Assembly: GCA_035296085.1 (NCBI GenBank)
Contig: DATHBP010000054.1
Location: forward strand, 1-35,335
Direction: 5' to 3'
Origin: DATHBP01 sp035296085
Lineage (GTDB): Bacteria; Actinomycetota; Actinomycetes; Propionibacteriales; Nocardioidaceae
Length of the DNA stretch: 35,335 nucleotides
Shown here: in pieces, positions 22,713-30,432 of the stretch
How positions within the stretch are numbered: position 1 is the stretch's first letter
How the letters are laid out: each line of letters begins with the position of its first letter
Translations under genes and position numbers: made by a program
Notes under the pieces: model-generated
Database searches by the model: none
Told to the model about the DNA's origin: nothing
What the model saw: the letters and a program-made list of their open reading frames with translations, nothing else

Positions 22713-22718
22713 ACGGTA
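22713..22718 (-). promoter_or_regulatory. -10 box before glpR (leaderless candidate)
   Basis: TACCGT on the minus strand ends 6 nt before GTG 22706. No Shine-Dalgarno precedes either start codon, which fits a leaderless mRNA separate from the rimJ-like gene 60 bp upstream. Confidence 0.4.
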
Positions 22719-22766
22719 GGCCCGGGTCTGATGACCGCTAGGGAGCCGGTCCGGTGTGTCGGAGGA

Positions 22767-23369
22767 TTAGTTGCGCTGTGTGGTCGTACGCCGGTGGGGG
22801 CTGCGTCGCCACCGGGCGAGCAGTCCCTCGGGGACCTCTTCGGCAGTCAGCGCGAAGATGTGGTGGTCGCGCCAGTCGCCGTCGATGTGCAGGTACCGAG
22901 GGGCGTAACCCTCACGGCGGAAGCCCAGCTTTTCGACGACCCGCAGGCTGGCGGTGTTCTCGGGCCTGATCGCCACCTCGATGCGGTGCAGCCCCATCGT
23001 GAACCAGCAGTGGTCGCAGGCCAACGCGACCGCGGTCACCATCGTGCCGGCTCCCGCGTGGTCACGACCGAGCCAGTAGCCGATGGCCGCCCAGCTCGCG
23101 GAGCCCCAGGTGATGCCGCTGACCGAGAGCTGGCCGACCATGTGCTCGTCGAACGTCACGGCGAACGGGAGCAGCCGGCCCTGCCGGGCTTGGCGGCCCA
23201 GATCCTTGATCAGCGCCCGCGCCGAGGGTGGTGGCGGAGGGGACCCCGGCGGGGTGGTGGCCTCCCACGGGCGGAGCCAGGCACTGTTGCGCTTGCGCAG
23301 CTCCACCCAGGTCCCCGCGTCGGAGGCGCGGAGGGGACGAAGCCCTACCTGACCTTCGCTCAGCCGCAC
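22767..23369 (-). CDS. GNAT family N-acetyltransferase, RimJ/RimL type
   Basis: A 200-aa GNAT protein related to the Rim protein N-terminal acetyltransferases (Rv0995 position). Family features: VGLRPLRASDAGTWVELR, IGYWLGRDHAGAGTMVTAV with the acetyl-CoA loop GRDHAGAGT in place of the usual Q/RxxGxG/A, HRIEVAIRPENTASLRVVEKLGFRREGYAPRYLHIDGDWRDH. GTG 23369 is used because no standard start lies upstream before the mog stop (14-nt gap); the preceding codons LTRGWP also fit homologues, so a CTG start a few codons earlier cannot be excluded. The substrate protein is unknown. Confidence 0.9.
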   Translation of the reverse strand: MRLSEGQVGLRPLRASDAGTWVELRKRNSAWLRPWEATTPPGSPPPPPSARALIKDLGRQARQGRLLPFAVTFDEHMVGQLSVSGITWGSASWAAIGYWLGRDHAGAGTMVTAVALACDHCWFTMGLHRIEVAIRPENTASLRVVEKLGFRREGYAPRYLHIDGDWRDHHIFALTAEEVPEGLLARWRRSPHRRTTTQRN

Positions 23370-23383
23370 GGGCCAGCCGCGGG

Positions 23384-23926
23384 TCAGGGCTCGTCCCCCG
23401 GCTGTGTGGAGAAGTCGGGGACAGGGTGGTCGCCGCCGTGGATCTGGTCCAGCGCATGGCTGAGCACCGTTGCCAGCACCTCGAGCCCGTCGCGTGCGCC
23501 GCCCGGGGAGCCGGGCAGGTTGACGACAAGTGTCCGTCCGGCGACACCGGCGAGGCCCCGCGACAGAGCCGCCGTGGGTACGCCCTGCGCCACGCCGCGA
23601 GCGCGCACCAGCTCCGCCAAGCCCGGCACCTCGGTGTCGAGGACGCGCCTCGTGACCTCTGGGGTCCGGTCCGTCGGCGCGAGCCCGGTCCCGCCGGTGG
23701 TGAGCACGAGGTCGTACGCCGCCTCGACCCCCGCCCGCAGCTCTGCCTCGACCGGTTCACCGTCGGGAACGACCCGCGGCCCGTCGACCGAGTACCCGAG
23801 GTCGCGCAACCCGCTGACGAGCAGCGTGCCGCTGCGGTCCTCGTAGATGCCGGCGGCCGCCCGGTTGGAGGCGGTGACGACGAGCGCGCGGCGCTGCGGC
23901 TCGGCGCTTTCTGGCTCGGCGCTCAC
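23384..23926 (-). CDS. MogA/MoaB family molybdopterin adenylyltransferase
   Basis: Adenylylates molybdopterin before molybdenum insertion in molybdenum cofactor synthesis. The 180-aa protein shows ALVVTASNRAAAGIYEDRSG, the nucleotide/MPT-binding LVLTTGGTGLAPTDRTPE, RGLAGVAGRTLVVNLPGSPGGARDGL and a C-terminal LDQIHGGDH typical of the family. Its ATG overlaps the moaC stop by 4 nt (23923-23926), so moaC and this gene are translationally coupled. It cannot be decided from sequence alone whether it behaves as Mog or MoaB. Confidence 0.94.
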   Translation of the reverse strand: MSAEPESAEPQRRALVVTASNRAAAGIYEDRSGTLLVSGLRDLGYSVDGPRVVPDGEPVEAELRAGVEAAYDLVLTTGGTGLAPTDRTPEVTRRVLDTEVPGLAELVRARGVAQGVPTAALSRGLAGVAGRTLVVNLPGSPGGARDGLEVLATVLSHALDQIHGGDHPVPDFSTQPGDEP

Positions 23927-24414
23927 CTCGGGGCCTCGTCCCCGCGCCGCCAGGTGCCGCTAGCGCCACCGGACTTCTCCTCGACCCGGACATCGGTGAT
24001 GACCGCGGACTTGTCCACGGACTTCACCATGTCGACGAGCGCGAGTGCCGCCGTCGCCACCGCGGTGAGCGCCTCCATCTCGACCCCCGTGCGGTCGGTC
24101 GTGCGTACCGACGCCTCGATGTGTACGGCGTCCGCGGCGACCGTCAGGTCGACGGTCACGCCGGTCACCGCGATGGGGTGGCACAACGGCACCAGCTCGG
24201 GTGTCTTCTTGGCGCCGAGGATGCCCGCCACACGCGCGACACCGAGCGCGTCGCCCTTGGGGACACCTTCACCGCGGAGCAGCTCAGCCACCTCTGCGGA
24301 GACAAGCACGCGCCCGCTCGCGCGAGCCAGCCGGGGAGTGGAGTCCTTGGCCGAGACGTCGACCATGCGCGCCGCACCGGTGGCGTCGACGTGCGTGAGC
24401 CGTGCGTCGGCCAT
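23923..24414 (-). CDS. moaC: Cyclic pyranopterin monophosphate synthase MoaC
   Basis: Converts the MoaA product to cyclic pyranopterin monophosphate, the first stable molybdenum cofactor intermediate. The 163-aa sequence carries LTHVDATGAARMVDVSAK, the active-site LVPLCHPIAVTGV, RTTDRTGVEMEALTAVATAAL and DMVKSVDKSAVITDVRVEEKSGG, all signature MoaC segments. The ATG lies directly after the glp stop with no gap. moaA and moaE are not in the window. Confidence 0.97.
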   Translation of the reverse strand: MADARLTHVDATGAARMVDVSAKDSTPRLARASGRVLVSAEVAELLRGEGVPKGDALGVARVAGILGAKKTPELVPLCHPIAVTGVTVDLTVAADAVHIEASVRTTDRTGVEMEALTAVATAALALVDMVKSVDKSAVITDVRVEEKSGGASGTWRRGDEAPR

Positions 24415-25656
24415 CTAGTAGTCCCGGTCCAGCGCCATGACCTCGACGGTCTCACCCGCGTCGATCGCGGTGGTGTCCTCCGGCACGACTACCAAGCAGT
24501 TCGAGGCGGCTAGCCCACCCACCAGGTGCGAGCCGTGCCCGCCGAACGGGGTGACTCGCGCGCCGCCCGTGTCCACGCGGAAACGCCCCCGCACGAACTG
24601 ACGCCGCCCCGGCACCGACGAGATCGCCTCGGTGCACGTGGCCTGCACCAGTGGCCGCTGGTAGGGCATCCGTCCGGTCATGCGGCGGATGGCAGGCACA
24701 CAGAACACCTCGAACGAGACATAGGTCGACACGGGGTTGCCCGGCAGTGTGAGGATCGGCGTCGCATCCTCCCCGACGGTGCCGAAGCCTTGTGGCTTGC
24801 CGGGCTGCATCGCCACGTCGTAGAAGTCGACGGTCCCGACCCGGCTGAGCACGTCCTTGACGATGTCGTACGCCCCCTTGCTCACTCCTCCGGTGGTCAC
24901 CACCAGATCGGCCCGCACCAGCTGGTCGGACAGCGCGTCAGCGAACTCGCGCGGGCTGTCCGGCACGATCCCTACCCGGTAGGCGATGGCGCCCGCTGCG
25001 CGCGCGGCCGCCGCGACGAGGTAGCTGTTGGAGTCATAGATCGAGTCCAGCGCGAGCGACGTGCCCGGCTCGCGCAGCTCGTTGCCGGTCGAGACGACGA
25101 CGACTCTGGGTCTGGGCCGCGTCCGCACCTGCGCTCGTCCCACCGCCGCGAGCAGGCCGACCTCGCGCGGCCCGACGATGGTGCCCTCCTCGACGACAAG
25201 GTCGCCTTTGCGGACGTCCTCACCCTGGCGGCGTACGTAGGTGCCGCTCGCCGCCGGCTGCGAGATGTCGACGACCGCGACGCCCTGGTCGGTCCACTCC
25301 AGCGGGACGACGGCGTCAGCGCCGTGCGGCATCGCCGCACCGGTCATGATGCGCAAGGTCGCGCCGGGCGACAGGGCGTACGCACGGTTCTGGCCGGCGG
25401 CGACCTCTCCGACGACCGGTAGCCGCACCGGCTTTTCGCCGGTCGCGGCGGCGACGTCGACGGCGCGTACGGCATAGCCGTCCATCGCGGAGTTGTCGAA
25501 GTTGGGCAAGTCCACCGCAGCCCGGACGTCCTCACCGAGCGGCAGCCCGAGTGCCTCGAGCAGCGGCTGGTCGTACGCCGGGAGCGGCGCGACGACTGCC
25601 AGGATCCGGCTGAGGTGATCGTCGACGTTGCGCAGCGCGGCGGTCTCGGTCACCAT
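24415..25656 (-). CDS. glp: Gephyrin-like molybdotransferase Glp (MoeA family)
   Basis: A 413-aa MoeA-family protein: N-terminal PLGEDVRAAVDLPNFDNSAMDGYAVRAVDV, GEVAAGQ, IMTGAAMPHGADAVVP, then VVVVSTGNELREPG, LVVTTGGVSKGAYD and LTLPGNPVSTYVSFEVF, the MPT-binding domain, and a C-terminal domain IV. MoeA inserts molybdate into adenylylated molybdopterin. In Corynebacterium the ortholog Glp also binds FtsZ and, through GlpR, the polar-growth protein Wag31. The presence of glpR in this same cluster supports that double role here. Start ATG 25656, 9 nt after the pyrophosphorylase stop. Confidence 0.93.
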   Translation of the reverse strand: MVTETAALRNVDDHLSRILAVVAPLPAYDQPLLEALGLPLGEDVRAAVDLPNFDNSAMDGYAVRAVDVAAATGEKPVRLPVVGEVAAGQNRAYALSPGATLRIMTGAAMPHGADAVVPLEWTDQGVAVVDISQPAASGTYVRRQGEDVRKGDLVVEEGTIVGPREVGLLAAVGRAQVRTRPRPRVVVVSTGNELREPGTSLALDSIYDSNSYLVAAAARAAGAIAYRVGIVPDSPREFADALSDQLVRADLVVTTGGVSKGAYDIVKDVLSRVGTVDFYDVAMQPGKPQGFGTVGEDATPILTLPGNPVSTYVSFEVFCVPAIRRMTGRMPYQRPLVQATCTEAISSVPGRRQFVRGRFRVDTGGARVTPFGGHGSHLVGGLAASNCLVVVPEDTTAIDAGETVEVMALDRDY

Positions 25657-25665
25657 GCTGGGAGC

Positions 25666-27066
25666 CTAACCGGGCGACCCGCCGAGGATGGTGCCGTCCG
25701 GCACAGACTCCGGCCAGTCCGCACTGGACACCTCGACCTCGCCGCGGACCACCACACCGGCCCCGAACGAGACGTCACCGCGTACGACGAAACGGTCGCA
25801 GTCCACCAGCGACGGTGGCCCGCCCGCAAACCTGGCGTCGAAGTCGCGCAGCAGCGCGAAGTACTCCTTGTCGAGGTCGACGTACGGCGCCGACCGGCCG
25901 CGCCGCCGGGCCAGCGCGAGCCGGTGGTCGGGCGCCACCTCGTAGACGTCGGAGCGCAGGACCAGCAGGTCGTTGGTCGTCTTGACCGGGAGGAACCTCG
26001 ACCGGTCGACCTCGATCGCGACCGAGTCGTCGAACACCTCAACCGCGGCGCCCATCGCGGTCTCGATCTGCACGACCTCCGGAGAGCTGGGGTCGCTCGG
26101 GTCGACGGGTTTGACGTTGCGGATCAGCGGCAACCCGAGGACACCGCCGCTGGACTCCAGCGCGCCGGCCAGGGCACGCAGGTCGAGCCACAGGTTGTTG
26201 GTGTTGAAGTAGCGGTGCCGCTCCACGTCCGCGAACGCGTCGGCGTCTTCGGGCCGGGTCTGTGCGCTCTCCCGCAGCACCAGCCGGCCGTCGCCACGCC
26301 GCACGGCAAGGTGGCCGCCTTTGCGATCCGAGGCCGTCCGACGGCACGCCTCAACGGCGAACGGTGCCTCGGTGCCGGCGAACCAGCCCGCGACTTTGGG
26401 GTCCGGCGTCGCGCCGAGGTTGTCGGCGTTGGAGACGAACGCGTAGCGCAGACCCTTGCCGAGCAGCGCTTCGAGGACACCGGAGATGTCGAGCGCGGTG
26501 TAGAGGTCACCGTGCCCCGGTGGGCACCACTCCAGGTCGGGGTCGGCCGGCCACCGCGCCGGCGTCAGGTCGCCGACGAACAGCTTGGGCTCTCGGTTCT
26601 GCAGGAAGTCAAGGGCAAGTCCGTCAGCAGCGAGGTCGGGGTATGCCGACAGCGCTTCCAGAGTGTCGTTTCGGGTCCGGAAGCTGTTCATGAACACGAC
26701 GGGCAGCTCGACGCCGAACTGCTCCCGGGCGTAGCGGACCTGCGCGACGATGACGTCGAGAAAACTCGTGTCGTCGCGGACCGCCAGCAGCGTCTTGGCG
26801 CGCTCCATGCCCATCGACGTGCCGAGTCCGCCGTTCAGCTTGACCACCACGGTCTGGCCGATTGCCTCTCGCGCCCGCTCCTTTTCGACGTGGACGTCGG
26901 CGAGCCTCGGTAGGTCAGCGACCGGCTCGATGTCCTGCTCGGCAAGCGTGCCGGTGTCCCCGCTCTCCAGCAGCTGGTAGTAGTGCGCGAAGACGTCGAT
27001 GGCCCGCGGATGGACGTCGGCTCGTTCCATCGCCGTTCGGGCAGCGGCCAATCCCTCGGCTGACAT
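25666..27066 (-). CDS. UTP-glucose-1-phosphate uridylyltransferase, eukaryotic-type (UDPGP family)
   Basis: Makes UDP-glucose from UTP and glucose-1-phosphate for glycolipid, glycogen and trehalose synthesis. It belongs to the UDPGP (eukaryotic UGPase) family: VVVKLNGGLGTSMGMERAK (residues about 73-91), VVFMNSFRTRNDT, CPPGHGDLYTAL, AFVSNADNLGATPDPKVAGWF, RYFNTNNLWLDLRAL and PVKTTNDLLVLRSDVYEV. Length is 466 aa. It holds the place of galU (Rv0993), divergent from the 5-FTHF cyclo-ligase as in M. tuberculosis, but is not of the GalU family. Start ATG 27066 is preceded by TACGAT and 7 nt, a leaderless layout; ATG 27075 overlaps that box. Open frame continues far upstream into the next genes but is not coding. 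Confidence 0.93.
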   Translation of the reverse strand: MSAEGLAAARTAMERADVHPRAIDVFAHYYQLLESGDTGTLAEQDIEPVADLPRLADVHVEKERAREAIGQTVVVKLNGGLGTSMGMERAKTLLAVRDDTSFLDVIVAQVRYAREQFGVELPVVFMNSFRTRNDTLEALSAYPDLAADGLALDFLQNREPKLFVGDLTPARWPADPDLEWCPPGHGDLYTALDISGVLEALLGKGLRYAFVSNADNLGATPDPKVAGWFAGTEAPFAVEACRRTASDRKGGHLAVRRGDGRLVLRESAQTRPEDADAFADVERHRYFNTNNLWLDLRALAGALESSGGVLGLPLIRNVKPVDPSDPSSPEVVQIETAMGAAVEVFDDSVAIEVDRSRFLPVKTTNDLLVLRSDVYEVAPDHRLALARRRGRSAPYVDLDKEYFALLRDFDARFAGGPPSLVDCDRFVVRGDVSFGAGVVVRGEVEVSSADWPESVPDGTILGGSPG

Positions 27067-27073
27067 GCGCGGC

Positions 27074-27104
27074 ATCGTAGGCCGTCGGCTTGTCGGCCTA
27101 CCGT
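27074..27104. promoter_or_regulatory. Compact divergent leaderless promoter, pyrophosphorylase / cyclo-ligase
   Basis: Two facing -10 boxes: TACGAT on the minus strand (27079-27074), 7 nt before ATG 27066, and TACCGT on the plus strand (27099-27104), 7 nt before GTG 27112. Only 19 bp separate them, so each promoter's -35 region overlaps the other's -10 and the two polymerases should exclude each other. Neither has a recognisable -35. Confidence 0.55.
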
Positions 27105-27111
27105 GGCACGT

Positions 27112-27705
27112 GTGTGCGCAGCGAACACTGGCGATGCCGCAGCGCGCAAGCACGCGCTCCGCCGGCAGCTGCTTGCGACCCGGCGGCGCCGATCGCTGGC
27201 CGAGCTGATCGAGTCGGCAGCAGCGATCACGCGACACCTGCTCGACCAGCCAGAGGTCGCCGGCGCCACGACCGTCGCCGCGTACGCGTCCGTCGGTGCC
27301 GAGCCCGGCACCGGGCCGTTGCTGGAAGCGCTGAGTGAGCGCGGCGTCCGCGTACTGCTGCCGGTCGTGCAACCCGACCACGACCTGGACTGGGCGCCGT
27401 ACGCCGGCGCGGAGCTGTTGGCACCGGCAGGACTCGGGCTGTTGCAGCCCATGACCGCGACGCTCGGCCACGACGCGATACGGGCCGCCGACGTCGTGCT
27501 GTGCCCTGGGCTTGCCGCCGACGGGCATGGCAACCGCCTCGGGCGAGGCGGCGGCTCGTACGACAGGGCCCTGCGCCGGGTACGCACCGGTGCGCCTCGC
27601 TGGGTGCTGCTCTACGACGACGAGCGGCTGGCGAGCGTACCGGTGGACGAGCACGACGTACCGGTCAGCGGCACGATCACACCGAGCGGCCTGATCCGCT
27701 GCTGA
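27112..27705 (+). CDS. 5-formyltetrahydrofolate cyclo-ligase
   Basis: Converts 5-formyl-THF to 5,10-methenyl-THF with ATP, returning stored folate to one-carbon metabolism. Motifs: KHALRRQLLATRRRRS (N-terminal substrate region), VAAYASVGAEPGT, LLPVVQPDHDLDWAPY, and the signature PGLAADGHGNRLGRGGGSYDRAL near residues 135-155. Length from GTG 27112 is 197 aa, a normal size; GTG 27103 is an alternative 3 codons earlier but falls in the -10 box. Divergent from the pyrophosphorylase, as Rv0992c is from Rv0993. Confidence 0.94.
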   Translation: MCAANTGDAAARKHALRRQLLATRRRRSLAELIESAAAITRHLLDQPEVAGATTVAAYASVGAEPGTGPLLEALSERGVRVLLPVVQPDHDLDWAPYAGAELLAPAGLGLLQPMTATLGHDAIRAADVVLCPGLAADGHGNRLGRGGGSYDRALRRVRTGAPRWVLLYDDERLASVPVDEHDVPVSGTITPSGLIRC

Positions 27706-27746
27706 GCTGACGGCGGCGCACCGGCTACCTACTTCGGCCGCGGGTC

Positions 27747-30284
27747 CTACGGGTGCAACACCAGGGTGTCGCTGCCGGCAGCTGAGACGGCTGCGGGCGT
27801 GAACGCCCAGGGCAACGATCGTCCCGCCGCCCACAGCTCCGCCTGGTCGGCGTAGTGGTCGGAGAACGCGTGTCCCGACGCGCCGGTGAGGTTGACCCAC
27901 GTGGACTCGTCGAAGTCGCCGAGGGAGACGACCATCCGCATGGACGGCACCCGGTCGACCTCGTAGCCGAGCGCGGCGTTCCACCCGGTCGCGTCGACCG
28001 CCGCGGGGCCGCCGCCGAGCTCGTAGGGTCCGCGGTTGAGCAACCACTCCACCGGGCCTACCCCGGACTTCCCCAGCGAGGCGTTCGTCAGCTCCAGCGT
28101 GTGGAAGTGTCCCCACGTCCAGCTGGCTGGGCTGCGGGCCTGCCGCACCGTCAGCTCGTCACGAGCGGCCGTCATCGCCTCGGCGAGCACGTCGTCGCGC
28201 GTCTCACGAACCGCGGATGTGCGTACGTCGTCCCACCACCGGCTGCCCGGGTCGCGCAGCAGCCGCCCGACGACCGCGACCCAGCGGTCACCACCATCGG
28301 GCCAGGTCGCCGGCGGCAGCTGGTCGTGGAAGGCGAGCGCGAGCAGGTTGCGCCATACGACGTTGAAGTAGGCTGCCGGTGCCGAGTCAGCGGGCTGAGT
28401 GAAGTCCCAACCAGGCAAGACGCGCTGGCCCTGACGGGCGAATGCGGTGTCGAGGTTGACGTCGAGCAGGTACGGGACGAGCGTCGCGGCGATGGCATTG
28501 CGGCTGTCCAGCTGGATCTCCGCCATGTCGTCGATCGTGAGGTTGTTGTCCGCGCGGATCCGCTGGGTGATGCGTGCGCTGCGATAGCCGTAGTCCCACG
28601 AACCGCCGAGGTAGTAGGGGTAGGACCGACGCACGACGGCCTGGTTGGCGGCGACCACGAACCCCTGCGCCGGGTCGAGGACGTTGGGCAGCGCAGCGAA
28701 CGGTACATAGCCCTCCCAGTCGAACGACGGATCCCAGCCGGGCACCGGCCAGTCGCCGTGCCCGGTGCGCCGGATGGGGATGCGACCCGGAGCCTGGTAG
28801 CCGATGTGGCCGGCTCGGTCGGCGTACACCAGATTCTGCGCCGGCACCTCGAAGTGGCGGGCGGCCGTGCGGAAGTCGTACCAGTCCTGCGCGCGGTTGA
28901 TGCCGAACAGCGCGTCGGCTGTGCGCCCAGGGTCAAATGCCGTCCACCGCAGCGAGACGGCGGAGCCGCGGCCGGGGGGCGCATGGCCGGCCACCGGAGC
29001 ATCAGCGCCGATCCGGGCCATCGTGCTGGACACGTCGGAGACCAGTGGCCCGTTGCGAGTGGACCGGACGGTGAACGTCACGGGCTTGTCCTGTCCGGTG
29101 ACCTGGATCGTCTCCCGCCGGGTCGTCAGCGGGACGGACCGGCCGGCGTAGCGGTAGCTGCTTCCGCGGACCCGCTCCAGGCACAGGTCGGTGACATCCG
29201 GACCGAGGTTGCTGAACCCCCAGGCGATCTTGGCGTTGTGCCCGATCACGACGCCGGGCACTCCTGCGAACGTGAACCCCGAGACGTCGAAGGGACAAGC
29301 CTCGCTCCGAGTCGTGCAGTGCAGGCCCATCTGGTACCAGACACCGGGCATGGTCGGGGCGAGGTGCGGGTCGTTGGCAAGCAACGGCTTTCCGGTGTTG
29401 GTGCGTGCACCCGCGACCGCCCACGCGTTCGACCCGACGCCATCGCCCGTCCCAAGCAGTGTCGGCAGGTCCGCGGTGACGCCGCGCAGCGCCGCGAGCT
29501 GGGTCACCGCCTGCGCTGGCAACCCCGGCGGGCGCGACGTACCCGCGCGCCCAGGACTCACCACCTGCTGGTAGACGCCGTCGACAACGGCCCCCTCCTC
29601 CACAATCGGAGGGTGCTCGTCGTAGGGGTAGGGCGGGTAGAGCTCGGCCACCATGCGCCGCGGCAGCCTGGTGGCAGCGAGGACCCGGTCGACCTCCTCC
29701 TCCATGTTTCCGCGCAGGTCCCACGCCATCGCCTTGAGCCACGACAGCGAGTCGACCGCGGTCCACGGCTCGGGCGTGTAGTCCACACCGTCCAGAGACA
29801 GCACGGCGTACTCCAAGGACAGCCTCGCGCCACTGTGGTCTGCGAGGTAGGCGTTCACGCCCGCCGCGTAGGCATCCAGGTAGCCACGCGTCGACGGAGT
29901 GAGCAGCTCGAGCTCCTGCTCCGCCACCCGCCGCCAGCCCAGCGTCCGTACGAGCATGTCGGTCTGCAGGGTGTCGGCGCCGAAGAGCTCGGAGAGCCGT
30001 CCGGAGGTCACGTGACGACGGAAGTCCATCTCGAAGAACCGGTCCTGAGCCTGTACGAACCCCTGTGCGAAGAAGAGGTCGTCGGAGTTGTCGGCGTAGA
30101 TCTGCGGGATGCCGTGCGCGTCACGGAGCACGCGGACCTCGGAGTGCAGACCCGGCAGCGTCACGTCGCCGGCGTAGTCGGGAAACGACCTCTGCACTGT
30201 CCAGGCGACGAAGGCGGTTGCCGCAATCAGCACCACGACCAGGGTGCCGGCGAGATAGGCAAGAGCCTTCACCCATCGGCGCAC
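27747..30284 (-). CDS. Penicillin acylase family (Ntn-hydrolase) protein
   Basis: A secreted or membrane-anchored Ntn-hydrolase of the penicillin/acyl-homoserine-lactone acylase family, which cleaves amide bonds. The N-terminus VKALAYLAGTLVVVLIAATAFVAW is a signal anchor. The alpha part shows VRVLRDAHGIPQIYADNSDDLFFAQGFVQAQDRFFEMDF. Self-cleavage is expected before Ser285 in GDGVGSNAWAVAGART, the new N-terminal nucleophile, followed by GKPLLANDPHL. The end has the conserved RMVVSLGDFDESTWVNLTGASG and HP. GTG 30284 is chosen (CACAAT 6 nt upstream, start just before the anchor), giving 845 aa; open frame continues upstream to 30470 without support. The natural substrate (acyl-homoserine lactone, acyl peptide, beta-lactam) is not predictable. 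Confidence 0.93.
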   Translation of the reverse strand: MRRWVKALAYLAGTLVVVLIAATAFVAWTVQRSFPDYAGDVTLPGLHSEVRVLRDAHGIPQIYADNSDDLFFAQGFVQAQDRFFEMDFRRHVTSGRLSELFGADTLQTDMLVRTLGWRRVAEQELELLTPSTRGYLDAYAAGVNAYLADHSGARLSLEYAVLSLDGVDYTPEPWTAVDSLSWLKAMAWDLRGNMEEEVDRVLAATRLPRRMVAELYPPYPYDEHPPIVEEGAVVDGVYQQVVSPGRAGTSRPPGLPAQAVTQLAALRGVTADLPTLLGTGDGVGSNAWAVAGARTNTGKPLLANDPHLAPTMPGVWYQMGLHCTTRSEACPFDVSGFTFAGVPGVVIGHNAKIAWGFSNLGPDVTDLCLERVRGSSYRYAGRSVPLTTRRETIQVTGQDKPVTFTVRSTRNGPLVSDVSSTMARIGADAPVAGHAPPGRGSAVSLRWTAFDPGRTADALFGINRAQDWYDFRTAARHFEVPAQNLVYADRAGHIGYQAPGRIPIRRTGHGDWPVPGWDPSFDWEGYVPFAALPNVLDPAQGFVVAANQAVVRRSYPYYLGGSWDYGYRSARITQRIRADNNLTIDDMAEIQLDSRNAIAATLVPYLLDVNLDTAFARQGQRVLPGWDFTQPADSAPAAYFNVVWRNLLALAFHDQLPPATWPDGGDRWVAVVGRLLRDPGSRWWDDVRTSAVRETRDDVLAEAMTAARDELTVRQARSPASWTWGHFHTLELTNASLGKSGVGPVEWLLNRGPYELGGGPAAVDATGWNAALGYEVDRVPSMRMVVSLGDFDESTWVNLTGASGHAFSDHYADQAELWAAGRSLPWAFTPAAVSAAGSDTLVLHP

Positions 30285-30290
30285 CGCGCC

Positions 30291-30296
30291 ATTGTG
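30291..30296 (-). promoter_or_regulatory. -10 box before the acylase gene (leaderless candidate)
   Basis: CACAAT on the minus strand ends 6 nt before GTG 30284. It is the same hexamer, at the same kind of spacing, as the predicted tam -10. Confidence 0.4.
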
Positions 30297-30355
30297 CCGG
30301 TCGAACTGAGCGCGGTCGGTCCAGTGGAGGGCCAGCGCGGCAGGTTCACAGCGCC

Positions 30356-30401
30356 TTTGGGGTGGAGTGCTCGCGCCAGGGCACGTGTGATCAACCCCAA
30401 A
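30356..30401. repeat. Imperfect palindrome between acylase and kinase genes
   Basis: TTTGGGGT (30356-30363) pairs perfectly with ACCCCAAA (30394-30401), and inside it GTGC (30367-30370) pairs with GCAC (30381-30384). The right half, read on the other strand, is TTTGGGGTTGATCAC, similar to the arm TTGGGGCCGATCACC of the palindrome inside the S58 peptidase gene (34129-34172). It lies between divergent genes, so it is not a terminator of either. Confidence 0.6.
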
Positions 30402-30419
30402 CCGGCGGTTGGCGCTGAG

Positions 30420-30425
30420 TATCGT
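30420..30425 (+). promoter_or_regulatory. -10 box of the small kinase gene (leaderless candidate)
   Basis: TATCGT ends exactly 7 nt before ATG 30433, and no Shine-Dalgarno is present. The palindrome at 30356-30401 ends 18 nt upstream, where a -35 would lie. Confidence 0.5.
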
Positions 30426-30432
30426 CTCTGTA

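Noticed and set aside
27067..28116. N-terminal extension of the pyrophosphorylase to an 816-aa protein
   Set aside because: The extension runs antisense through the cyclo-ligase gene and into the acylase gene; the family starts near ATG 27066, where a leaderless promoter also lies.
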